Notes: generated from the sequence alone by a model not told the origin. DNA of 9,229 bases from Acidimicrobiales bacterium (GCA_013002375.1 JABDJW010000029.1:1-9229), one strand, 5' to 3'. Positions 1-6,704 are shown, counted from the stretch's first letter. Made by a program: numbers and translations.

Positions 1-1303
1 GGTCGAACGATTCGAACGCTTCGCGCACTTGATTCAGATCGGGCGAAATCGCGTCTTCGACCGCCTCGGCCCGGAAATGGTCGACCGCCCACACCCGCCG
101 ATCGTCGACCTCGTGGGCGCTGAGGAAGCCCCGCATGTACATGGCGTTGCCACCACGGCCGATCCCGACATCGACGAGATCGCCGCGCACGTGTTCCTCG
201 AGCATCAGCTCGAGGGCATCGTGAAGCCGGCCGAGCTGCTGGGCACTGCCGGCAAAGGGAAACCACGCCGAACCCGAGCCGGCCAGCGAACCGGTTGGAA
301 CGGGTAGGTCACCGCGCCGTTCGGCCTGCAGAGCTCGGAACTTGTCCTGCTGGTACCGAGCCGGATCGCGGAGGTTCTGCTCGTCGACGGCCAATCCCTT
401 TGCGATACGGTCGGCGAGGTAGGTCATGCGCAGCTCGTTCTCGAGATAGTGCCGGTTCAGCAGCGAACTCCGGAGCAGTCCGAGATAACGGTCGGCGGCC
501 AGTGAGATGCGATCCTGGGTCTTGTAGTGCGAGTTGTGCTGGGCGATGGTGCTGCGCAGACGGACCGACTCGATCATCTCCATGATCTCGTAGCGACCCT
601 CGCGGCTTTCGAGGTGGTCGATCACCGCGGCGAGCTCGGCATTGGCCGCGAGCGTCCGCTCGTCGACGACGATCGTGAGACCGAAGTACACCGGGATGTC
701 GATCTTGCGCACCGGGTGGGGATACTCGGCCAGGGCGTCCTCGAGGCCGGTCATCACCCCGTTGCGCTCGCCGCCCTCCTCGACCGCGTTGGCCAGCGTC
801 GGATTCAGGCCACCGTTGCGGGCGAGCCCCTTCGACGTCGGCCGGATCCCCTGGCGCTTCCACGGCTGGCGCTCGGCCTCGGGGATGGTGTCGGGGTTGT
901 AGTAGAGGTCGCGTCGACCGTACGGCCAGAGGGTGTCGTGGAGCAGCAGCACCGGCAACGGCGCGCCGGCCACTTCGGTGACCTCAGCGAGCTGCTTGAC
1001 CTCGTTGTAGACCGTGTACCAGTTGTGGTCGCCGTCGATCAGCGCGGCATCCATCGGCGGCAGGGTCGACAAGACATTGAGGCTGAGGTCGCGGTGGAAC
1101 ACGTAGCGCCCACCAAATCGCTGGCGGTGATCGTCCGGGTCGAACTTGGGAAGCGGGTCGATGACGTGCAGTTCGGCATCGGCCGGGAGTGCGCTCAGCA
1201 GCTGTTCGGTGTTGTCGCCGGCCAGCGCGCCGATCTCGACGATCCGGCGCGCACCGATCGCCTGCAGGATCGGCTGAAGCGCGACATCCCAGAACGGAAA
1301 CAT
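1..1303 (-). CDS. Two-domain SAM methyltransferase (Methyltransf_24-like plus TylF-like), 3' end cut by window
   Basis: The reverse-strand reading frame is open for 434 codons from the ATG at 1303 to the left edge, with no stop. Residues about 15-212 look like a class I SAM-dependent methyltransferase of the Methyltransf_24 type: a glycine-rich SAM loop IVEIGALAGDNT (21-32), an acidic strand end HVIDP (46-50), and the hallmark LIDGDHNWYTVYNE (88-101) followed by LLLHD (119-123). Residues about 213-330 are a charged, probably helical linker. Residues about 355 onward resemble TylF/MycF macrocin O-methyltransferases: DVGIGRGGNAMYMRG (378-392), DRRVWAVDHF (401-410) and DLNQVREAF (422-430). Homologues of each domain act on sugars of glycans or natural products, so a glycan or glycolipid O-methylation role is inferred; the acceptor is unknown. 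The start is chosen because AGAGG lies 9 nt upstream and the SAM loop begins 20 residues in. The C-terminus is missing, so the second active site cannot be judged completely. Confidence 0.85.
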   Translation of the reverse strand, partial: MFPFWDVALQPILQAIGARRIVEIGALAGDNTEQLLSALPADAELHVIDPLPKFDPDDHRQRFGGRYVFHRDLSLNVLSTLPPMDAALIDGDHNWYTVYNEVKQLAEVTEVAGAPLPVLLLHDTLWPYGRRDLYYNPDTIPEAERQPWKRQGIRPTSKGLARNGGLNPTLANAVEEGGERNGVMTGLEDALAEYPHPVRKIDIPVYFGLTIVVDERTLAANAELAAVIDHLESREGRYEIMEMIESVRLRSTIAQHNSHYKTQDRISLAADRYLGLLRSSLLNRHYLENELRMTYLADRIAKGLAVDEQNLRDPARYQQDKFRALQAERRGDLPVPTGSLAGSGSAWFPFAGSAQQLGRLHDALELMLEEHVRGDLVDVGIGRGGNAMYMRGFLSAHEVDDRRVWAVDHFRAEAVEDAISPDLNQVREAFESFD

Positions 1304-1321
1304 TGGAGGTTGCCTCTTTCC

Positions 1322-1368
1322 CAGCAGTGCTTGCGTCGCAGCAGTGCTTCCCTATTCCAGCAGTACGT
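1322..1368. repeat. Short direct repeats in the methyltransferase leader
   Basis: The 11-mer CAGCAGTGCTT occurs perfectly at 1322-1332 and 1339-1349, and in degenerate form (CAGCAGTACGT) at 1358-1368, with 17- and 19-nt periodicity. They lie 19-65 bp upstream of the methyltransferase start (AAGCACTGCTG on its coding strand). They could be operator sites or a slippage-derived duplication. No function can be read from the sequence. Confidence 0.5.
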
Positions 1369-1439
1369 GGCCAACGCAGCCAAGGCCTCGATGGTAAGTC
1401 ACGCTGTGCGTTGGGGCGAATGCGGAGCGCACCGAATTC

Positions 1440-1468
1440 TTGCCCCATCGATCACGCTCGGGCACAAT
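1440..1468 (+). promoter_or_regulatory. Candidate sigma-70-type promoter of the BPI-like lipoprotein gene
   Basis: A -35-like TTGCCC (1440-1445) and a -10-like CACAAT (1463-1468) are separated by exactly 17 bp, each matching 4 of 6 consensus positions. Transcription would begin near 1475, giving a 5' leader of about 75 nt that contains the hairpin at 1481-1521. Prediction only. Confidence 0.4.
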
Positions 1469-1480
1469 CGTCCGAACACC

Positions 1481-1521
1481 GCATCGCGGCTGCTGCGGCG
1501 TAGGGCGAGGTCCCGCGATGC
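1481..1521 (+). promoter_or_regulatory. 9-bp inverted repeat (hairpin) in the lipoprotein 5' leader
   Basis: GCATCGCGG (1481-1489) and CCGCGATGC (1513-1521) are perfect inverted complements around a 23-nt loop. The hairpin ends 15 nt before the start of the AGGGGGAG ribosome-binding region and has no U-tract, so it is not an obvious intrinsic terminator. It could be an operator, a transcript-stabilising stem or a translational control element. Confidence 0.35.
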
Positions 1522-1548
1522 ACGGGGGACACCCCAGGGGGAGACACC

Positions 1549-4083
1549 ATGGACAACCGCCGGGCACAGCTGGTTTCGATCTTCGCGGCATTCCTGTTGC
1601 TGGCCACCGCGTGCGACGTGCAGACCATCATCAGTGCGCCGCGCCACGGGTCGATCGCCGACGGACCGAGCATTGCGACCAGCGGTACGGTCAACCTCGC
1701 CAGCTATGGCGCCGGCGGCACCTTGACCGTGAACGGCATCGCCACACCGGTCAACCCGGACGGCACCTGGTCGCAGTCGGTCAACCGGGTCGCCGGCTAC
1801 GTCACCCCGATCACCGCGACCTATGTGAACCAGCAGGGCCAAGACTTCCGCCACCGCACCGCGGTGGTCAACGGGCCCTCGATCCCGGCCGGCTCTCCCT
1901 CACCCGACGGCGTCGGCATGGTCTTCACCGCGAACGGTCTCACCGGCCTCGGCCCGGTCGTCGAGAACCTGGCCGGCGGCTCGTTCGACATCGGAGCGCT
2001 CCTTCAGGCCCAGAATCCGATCCTCGAAGACGAGCCGCTGTTCCTCACCTTCGAGGCCGACGGCTCGGTCTACGAGGCCGGCATCGGCAACGTCGACATC
2101 TCGGCCGCCGCCGCGGCAAACGGTGTCGACCTGACGGTCGACGTGCACGATCTCTACGTCGGGCTCGATCTCGACATCACCGACAACCTCTTGATCAATG
2201 CGTCGTGCGCCCTCGAGCTACAGGTCGATGTCACCACGATCGACGCCACCTTCGATCTCGAACCCGAGCCGGCCGGTGGCGTCGACGTCAATCAGATCGG
2301 AACGCTGAGCGTCGACCTCGGCACGGTCGACTACGAATTCATTTCGGGCATCTGCGACGGCGACACCTTCGTCATCGGCGACATCGTCAATGCGCTCACC
2401 CCCGATATCGAAGCCGTCGTGGCCGGCGGTTTCACCGAGGCGCTCGGCGATCCCGACGGCACCGGTCCGGCCGATTCACCTCTCGCCGAGGCGATCGAGA
2501 CGTCGCTGGCCGGCATCGACATCGCCGGCGAACTCAGCGAGGCGATCGGCGTCAACCTCGATGCCGGCTTCACCTCGATCACCGAGTCGACCTCGGGCAT
2601 CGAGATGCTGGCCGACGCCGACTTCTTCGCGTCGATCGGTGCCGGCCCGACCGATTGTCTGCCGCCGCCCGGCTCGCCCCTGCTCGAGTCGACGTACGAC
2701 GTCCCGACCCCGTTCAGCTCCCTCGGCTCCACCACGCCGAGCGGCGACCCGTTCGGCCTCGGGGTGACGATCTCGGCGTCGGCGTTCAACCAACTGCTCG
2801 GCGCACTCACCGAATGCGGACTGACCAACACCGACATCTCCGAACTGGCCGGCGACCCGCCGCTGCCGTTGAACACCGCTTTGTTGTCCACGATCATCCC
2901 GAGCTTCAGCGTCTTCCAGGACGTCTATCCGGTCACGATCCAAGTCCGGCCGACCACAGCCCCCTTCCTCACCGATCAACCGGGACCGAACGGCGAGATG
3001 GCCGAACTGGTCATGGCCAACCTGATGGTCACCTTCATGGTGCAGGGCCCGAACCAGGCGCTCCCCTACCTCTCCGTCGCGATCGATGCTCCGCTCGGCT
3101 TCGACCTCACCTTCGATCCGGCCACGAACCAGCTGGCGCCCGTGATCACGCCCGGCCCCATCGGCAGTGCAAGCGCTCGGGTCATCACCAACTACATGGG
3201 CGCCGACGAATCCGAACTCGAGGCGATCTTCCCCAACCTGTTCCCCCTGTTCGCCGGCGAGCTCAGCGGCGCGTTCGGTGCGTTCCCCCTGCCGTCGTTG
3301 CTCGGGCTCGACATCTCGGTCATCGAAACGGCGCGGCAGGGTGACTACTTCAATCTGTACGCCAACCTGACCCCCGATCCCCAGGCCGAGATCACCAACC
3401 TCACGATCACCGACACCAGCTCGAGCGACACGGTGACCGACAGCCTGTTCGACGTGAACGAGTGGCGGCATCGGATCCGGCCGAGCAACAACTCGACGTC
3501 GGCCAGCATCGACCTCAAGGGCATGATCGGCGCCGACGCCTGTTGTTCGGTCGACGACGAACAGATCACCGCCGGCGCGGGCTACACCGTGTCGTTCGAT
3601 GTCCAACCGGTGGCCGGTGAGACCTGGCAGGTCGCGATCGACCATTCGATGCTCGGCGCCCACACCATCATCAACGAGGACAACGGCGGTGCGCAGACGC
3701 GATTCGACAGCCCGATCACCGGACGAGCTCGCGTCGACGCCGGCGCATGGCAGGACTTCAGCTTCAACGTCAGCCAGTCCAGTGCATCGACGAGTGTTGG
3801 CAACAGCGGCTCGGACGTGCTCGTCGAATTCAGCGGATCGAACGGTCTCCTCCTCACCGGCACCTCGGCCGCCACGATCACGATCGAGATCGACTTCGAT
3901 CTTTTCGCCCGCTCCGAGTCCAACGTGATCTTCCCGATCGCAGCGGGCGACGAAGCCGCGATTCGGTTCGGCGCGAACGACACGATCGCCAACGGCTTCA
4001 CCGCCGGCGGGTATCCCGGATTGGGCAACCGTTCGATCGTGACCGACGGCCACTTCCTCGACATCGCGCTCAGCAGCGCATAG
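1549..4083 (+). CDS. Exported putative lipoprotein with BPI/LBP/CETP-like (TULIP) lipid-binding domains
   Basis: The protein has 844 residues. The start is supported by AGGGGGAG 6 nt upstream. Residues 1-22 are a signal peptide: RR, a hydrophobic core LVSIFAAFLLLA, then ATAC with Cys22 as a possible lipidation site (Ala instead of Leu at -3 makes the lipobox imperfect). Residues about 45-108 resemble a bacterial Ig-like domain (LTVNG, NPDGTWSQSV). Residues about 118-365 look like the first half of a BPI-type fold, with alternating beta-strands and a helical stretch; Cys220 and Cys269 could pair. Residues about 402-609 resemble the BPI C-terminal domain: SASAFNQLLGALTECGL (409-425), a VTIQVRPTTAPFL segment (462-474), then a helix and FPLPSLLGLDISV (579-591) followed by the strand NLYANL. 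Human BPI ends with the same FPLP-led pattern. A further beta-rich module occupies 610-844. The inferred role is lipid or lipoglycan binding at the cell surface. The BPI assignment rests on recalled pattern similarity, not a search. Confidence 0.75.
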   Translation: MDNRRAQLVSIFAAFLLLATACDVQTIISAPRHGSIADGPSIATSGTVNLASYGAGGTLTVNGIATPVNPDGTWSQSVNRVAGYVTPITATYVNQQGQDFRHRTAVVNGPSIPAGSPSPDGVGMVFTANGLTGLGPVVENLAGGSFDIGALLQAQNPILEDEPLFLTFEADGSVYEAGIGNVDISAAAAANGVDLTVDVHDLYVGLDLDITDNLLINASCALELQVDVTTIDATFDLEPEPAGGVDVNQIGTLSVDLGTVDYEFISGICDGDTFVIGDIVNALTPDIEAVVAGGFTEALGDPDGTGPADSPLAEAIETSLAGIDIAGELSEAIGVNLDAGFTSITESTSGIEMLADADFFASIGAGPTDCLPPPGSPLLESTYDVPTPFSSLGSTTPSGDPFGLGVTISASAFNQLLGALTECGLTNTDISELAGDPPLPLNTALLSTIIPSFSVFQDVYPVTIQVRPTTAPFLTDQPGPNGEMAELVMANLMVTFMVQGPNQALPYLSVAIDAPLGFDLTFDPATNQLAPVITPGPIGSASARVITNYMGADESELEAIFPNLFPLFAGELSGAFGAFPLPSLLGLDISVIETARQGDYFNLYANLTPDPQAEITNLTITDTSSSDTVTDSLFDVNEWRHRIRPSNNSTSASIDLKGMIGADACCSVDDEQITAGAGYTVSFDVQPVAGETWQVAIDHSMLGAHTIINEDNGGAQTRFDSPITGRARVDAGAWQDFSFNVSQSSASTSVGNSGSDVLVEFSGSNGLLLTGTSAATITIEIDFDLFARSESNVIFPIAAGDEAAIRFGANDTIANGFTAGGYPGLGNRSIVTDGHFLDIALSSA

Positions 4084-4102
4084 CACCCCGCTACGAGGAC
4101 TG

Positions 4103-5290
4103 TCAGCCCACGACGCCGTCGGCCCGAAGTTCGTCGAGCCGGTCGCCCCAGCCGGCTTCGGCGACGACGGCGTCGGTGTGTTGGCCGAGAGACGGGCAGT
4201 CCGCATCGGTCCACGGCACTGGAGTCCCGGCGAAGACCGTCGGATGCCGCGGCTCCCGCAAGCGGCCCATCGTTGGATGCTCGTGCTCCCGGAAGAGGTC
4301 GCTGGCCACCACCTGTGGGTCGTCGGGAACCTCCGCGACCGGCAACACCACCCCATACGGGGTGTCGTGGGCGTCCATCGCCGCTTTGGCATCAGCCAAC
4401 GTGGTGGCGGCCGCCGCATCGCGGATCTGGACCATGACGTCGTGCATGGCCTCCAAGTTGCTGAAGCGATCGGTCATCGTGGCCAGGCGCGGATCGCTGC
4501 TGTCGATTCCGAACGCCGCGGCCAAGCCGTGGAACTCGTCGTCGGTGACCGGGGTGACGGCGATGTGACCACCGTCGACGGCGAGTGCGGTCACGACTGC
4601 AGCGGCCGATGTGGGCCCCCGATGATCGCCGTCGAGCGCGACCTCATGCCCGGCGCCGTCGACGAAGAGGAACGCAATGGTGGCATCGAGCATCGAGAGT
4701 TCGAGGTGTTGGCCGCCCCGGCCCTGGGCCCGGGCAAAGAGGGCGGCGGTGATGGCCTGACACGCGGTGTAGGCAGTGACCTTGTCGGCCATCAGCTGTC
4801 GGATGAACACCGGCTTCTCGTCGTTCCTTCCGGTCTGGCTCGCGACCAGGCCGGCCTGGGCCTGCACGACCGAGTCATAGACCCGACGATCCGAATAGGG
4901 GCCCTGCGGACCGAAACCACTGAGCGACGCGTAGACGACGTCCGGATTCCGGGCGGCAACGGCCTCGTATCCGATGCCCATTCGGTCGGTCGCGCCCGGA
5001 CGATAATTGTGCACGAGCACGTCGACCTCGGCGGCCAGGTCGAGCACCAACTCGACCCCGCGGGGATCGGTGAGGTCGATCACGATGCTGCGCTTGCCCC
5101 GGTTGGCCATCTGGAACATCGCGGTCATGCCCCCGGCCGAGGTGCCGACGAAGCGCACCTGATCGCCGAACGGTGGCCGCTCGACCTTGATCACCGTCGC
5201 ACCCTGATCGGCCAGCATGCCGGTGGCCAGCGGCCCGGTCAGCGCGACCGACAAATCCAGAATCTTCACGCCGTCCATCGGTCCGCTCAT
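4103..5290 (-). CDS. CoA transferase family III (CaiB/BaiF) protein
   Basis: The protein has 395 residues, the usual length for the family. These enzymes move CoA between an acyl-CoA donor and a carboxylic acid (for example carnitine, oxalate/formate, alpha-methylacyl-CoA racemase relatives). The N-terminal Rossmann-like part shows GVKILDLSVALTGPLATGML and GATVIKVERP (30-39), then NRGKRSIVIDL (63-73), VHNYRPG and the ASLSGFGPQGPY segment (121-132). Asp139 in RVYDSVVQAQAGL sits where the family's catalytic aspartate, which carries the acyl anhydride and CoA thioester intermediates, is expected. GQHLELSMLDA (193-203) is the usual downstream motif. The frame stays open to 5617, but family homology begins at this ATG, which has a GGGGGAG ribosome-binding site. 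The gene converges on the lipoprotein gene (19 bp between stops) and diverges from the SDR gene. The substrate cannot be read from the sequence. Confidence 0.93.
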   Translation of the reverse strand: MSGPMDGVKILDLSVALTGPLATGMLADQGATVIKVERPPFGDQVRFVGTSAGGMTAMFQMANRGKRSIVIDLTDPRGVELVLDLAAEVDVLVHNYRPGATDRMGIGYEAVAARNPDVVYASLSGFGPQGPYSDRRVYDSVVQAQAGLVASQTGRNDEKPVFIRQLMADKVTAYTACQAITAALFARAQGRGGQHLELSMLDATIAFLFVDGAGHEVALDGDHRGPTSAAAVVTALAVDGGHIAVTPVTDDEFHGLAAAFGIDSSDPRLATMTDRFSNLEAMHDVMVQIRDAAAATTLADAKAAMDAHDTPYGVVLPVAEVPDDPQVVASDLFREHEHPTMGRLREPRHPTVFAGTPVPWTDADCPSLGQHTDAVVAEAGWGDRLDELRADGVVG

Positions 5291-5316
5291 GCGCTCCCCC
5301 TTCGCGTCTCGACCCG

Positions 5317-5345
5317 ACGCTATGCGATGCTGACAGCCATGCGAA
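5317..5345 (-). promoter_or_regulatory. Candidate promoter of the CoA-transferase gene
   Basis: On the minus strand, TTCGCA (5345-5340) and TAGCGT (5322-5317) are spaced by 17 bp; each matches the consensus partly. The -35 element would overlap the start codon of the divergent SDR gene at 5339, so the two transcription units would share their control region. Weak prediction. Confidence 0.3.
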
Positions 5346-6448
5346 GTTCCGCACTGGTGATCGGCGGCACCGGCCCGACCGGGCCTGGCATTGTCTCGGG
5401 CCTCGAGCAGCGCGGCTACGACGTGACGATCCTGCACACCGGCGCGCACGAGCTCGACGAGGTCGCCCACCTTCCCCACCTGCACGGCGACGTTCGCTCC
5501 TCGGAAGGTCTGACCACGGCCTTGGCCGGCAGCCGCCACGACAGCTTCGATGTGGTGGTTGCGACCTATGGGCGGCTGCGGGCCATCGCCGAAATCCTGG
5601 TAGATCGGTGCGGCCACTTGCTCTCGGTGGGGGGCATGCCCGCCTACCAGGGCTACTTCAACGCCGACGACTTCACCCCGAGCGGACTACCGGTGCCGAC
5701 CGGCGAGGACGGCCCCACCGCCACCGAGGCCCAGGACGGCAAGAGTTACCGCATTCGCCGCACCGAAGAAATCGTGTTCGAGCACCATGCCTCGGCGACG
5801 CACTTTCGGTACCCGATCGTCTACGGCCCGCGTCAGCTCATCCCGCGCGAGTGGCTGGTCGTGCGCCGGATCATCGATCGCCGTCCATTCATCATCTTGC
5901 CCGACGGCGGCCTCACCCTGAACATGATGGGCTTCACCGAGAACCTGGCCCATGCCGTGCTCCTGGCCGTCGATCGACCCGACGCCGCGGCGGGCCAGGT
6001 GTTCAACTGCGGCGACGAGGAGGTGCTCACCTTGCGCCAGATGGTCGAACTCATCGCCGCCGAGTTGGACCACGACTGGGAGGTCATCTCGATGCCGTAC
6101 GAGCTGGCCCCCTGTACCAAGCCCTTGGTTGCGCAACACCGCACGACGCACAAGGTGCTCGATATCGGCCACCTGCGCCACCGGCTCGGCTACGCCGATG
6201 TCGTGCCGGCCCGCGAGGCGGTGCGGCAAACCGCCCGTTGGCTTCTTGAGCACCGGCCCGATCCCGGCGGTATGGAGGAGATGGTGCTCGAGGATCCGTT
6301 CGACTACGGCGCCGAAGACGCTTTGGTGTCGGGATGGAGGTCGGCGATCGCCGCCCTCCCCGCCGTGGAGTGGTCCAGCCCACCCGGCTATGGCCTCGGC
6401 TACGGAGGCCCCGGCGCGACGCGGGTGCGGCCCGACACTCGTATCTAG
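5339..6448 (+). CDS. Atypical SDR-superfamily NAD(P)-dependent epimerase/reductase-like protein
   Basis: The protein has 369 residues. The N-terminal Rossmann fold is clear: SSALVIGGTGPTGPGIVSGL carries the GGxGxxG nucleotide-binding loop (Gly9-Gly15), and HGDVR (49-53) marks the next acidic turn. Further landmarks are LLSVGGMPAYQGY (94-106), a SYRIRRTEEIVFE helix (136-148) where the usual YxxxK would fall, FRYPIVYGPRQ, and the C-terminal GQVFNCGDEEVLTLRQMVELI that is typical of extended SDRs (NAD-dependent epimerase/dehydratase). Tyr137 is followed four residues later by Arg141, not Lys, so catalysis may be altered, or the protein may bind cofactor without classic SDR chemistry. An in-frame ATG at 5327 adds four residues (MLTA); neither start has a good ribosome-binding site. 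The gene is divergent from the CoA transferase with 48 bp between starts, which suggests a common pathway. The substrate is unknown. Confidence 0.88.
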   Translation: MRSSALVIGGTGPTGPGIVSGLEQRGYDVTILHTGAHELDEVAHLPHLHGDVRSSEGLTTALAGSRHDSFDVVVATYGRLRAIAEILVDRCGHLLSVGGMPAYQGYFNADDFTPSGLPVPTGEDGPTATEAQDGKSYRIRRTEEIVFEHHASATHFRYPIVYGPRQLIPREWLVVRRIIDRRPFIILPDGGLTLNMMGFTENLAHAVLLAVDRPDAAAGQVFNCGDEEVLTLRQMVELIAAELDHDWEVISMPYELAPCTKPLVAQHRTTHKVLDIGHLRHRLGYADVVPAREAVRQTARWLLEHRPDPGGMEEMVLEDPFDYGAEDALVSGWRSAIAALPAVEWSSPPGYGLGYGGPGATRVRPDTRI

Positions 6449-6453
6449 GGACC

Positions 6454-6482
6454 GTGGCAGTCCGGGGGCGAGACGGTACGAT
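6454..6482 (+). promoter_or_regulatory. Candidate promoter of tRNA-Val
   Basis: GTGGCA (6454-6459) and TACGAT (6477-6482) are spaced by 17 bp. Transcription would start near 6489, four bases before the mature tRNA. The -10 fits TAnnnT and the -35 matches TTGACA at 4 of 6 positions. Confidence 0.5.
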
Positions 6483-6492
6483 GACGGCTTCC

Positions 6493-6566
6493 GGGCGATT
6501 AGCTCAGCTGGCTAGAGCGCTGCCTTCACACGGCAGAGGTCACAAGTTCAAGTCTTGTATCGCCCA
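6493..6566 (+). tRNA. tRNA-Val (anticodon CAC)
   Basis: A full cloverleaf can be drawn by eye. The acceptor stem GGGCGAT pairs with ATCGCCC (6559-6565) and is followed by discriminator A at 6566. The D arm is GCTC/GAGC. The anticodon stem CTGCC/GGCAG (6520-6536) holds the loop TTCACAC with anticodon CAC at 6527-6529, which reads the valine codon GUG. The T arm ACAAG/CTTGT holds the loop TTCAAGT. The 3' CCA is not encoded and must be added after transcription. The gene lies downstream of the SDR gene on the same strand but has its own promoter. Confidence 0.97.
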
Positions 6567-6653
6567 CGTCGGTTTCGATCCTGGCCGATCGAAGCCCTCA
6601 CCGAGTTCCTCGCCCCGAGGGCTCACAACTCCCACGTCGGTTTCGATCCTGGC
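6563..6653 (+). repeat. 23-bp direct repeat beginning in the tRNA-Val 3' end
   Basis: Two identical 23-bp copies lie at 6563-6585 and 6631-6653, offset by 68 bp. Both begin CCCACGTCGG and end GATCCTGGC. The first copy includes the last four bases of the tRNA. The 68-bp offset is not a multiple of three and neither copy lies in a supported gene, so this is not a coding repeat. A local tandem duplication or a remnant of recombination at the tRNA would explain it. Confidence 0.8.
6593..6623 (+). terminator. Possible hairpin terminator or processing stem after tRNA-Val
   Basis: AGCCCTC (6593-6599) and GAGGGCT (6617-6623) form a 7-bp stem with a 17-nt loop. An alternative tighter stem is CCTCG-CCC-CGAGG (6608-6620). 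There is no T-tract afterwards, so a classical intrinsic terminator is doubtful. Confidence 0.3.
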
Positions 6654-6698
6654 GCAAGAGCCCGGGATCACATCCACTGCGGCTGCAGCGACATCCTC

Positions 6699-6704
6699 TA
6701 CGTT
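6699..6704 (+). promoter_or_regulatory. Candidate -10 element for a leaderless transcript
   Basis: TACGTT fits TAnnnT and ends six bases before the ATG at 6711, so transcription could start on the start codon itself. No convincing -35 is visible. The GGAGG at 6706-6710 touches the ATG and is too close to act as a normal ribosome-binding site, which favours leaderless translation. Confidence 0.4.

Noticed and set aside
527..1726. Long plus-strand open frame of about 400 codons
   Set aside because: It runs antisense to the well-supported methyltransferase gene in the matching codon register, a common high-GC artefact. Its translation is a leucine/valine/arginine/aspartate-rich product with no motif, and it continues through the intergenic region into the lipoprotein gene.
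1440..3344. Plus-strand open frame of 634 codons overlapping the lipoprotein gene
   Set aside because: It is out of frame with a gene that has a signal peptide, a good ribosome-binding site and coherent domains. The product is an arginine/histidine-rich translation typical of shifted high-GC frames.
2476..4419. Minus-strand open frame of 647 codons
   Set aside because: It is antisense to the lipoprotein gene and spans the end of the CoA-transferase gene in another frame. The composition is arginine-, glycine- and aspartate-rich with no recognisable motif.
4178..5338. N-terminal extension of the SDR frame back to 4178
   Set aside because: The frame is open, but this part is antisense to the CoA-transferase gene. 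SDR homology begins at the ATG at 5339 with the cofactor loop a few residues later.
5291..5617. N-terminal extension of the CoA transferase to 5617
   Set aside because: The extra 109 residues are antisense to the SDR gene and lack family similarity. The ATG at 5290 has a ribosome-binding site and starts directly before the conserved GVKILDLS segment.
6563..6653. CRISPR-like or integron-like repeat
   Set aside because: There are only two copies, with no further periodic repeats, no cas or integrase gene and no palindromic repeat core.
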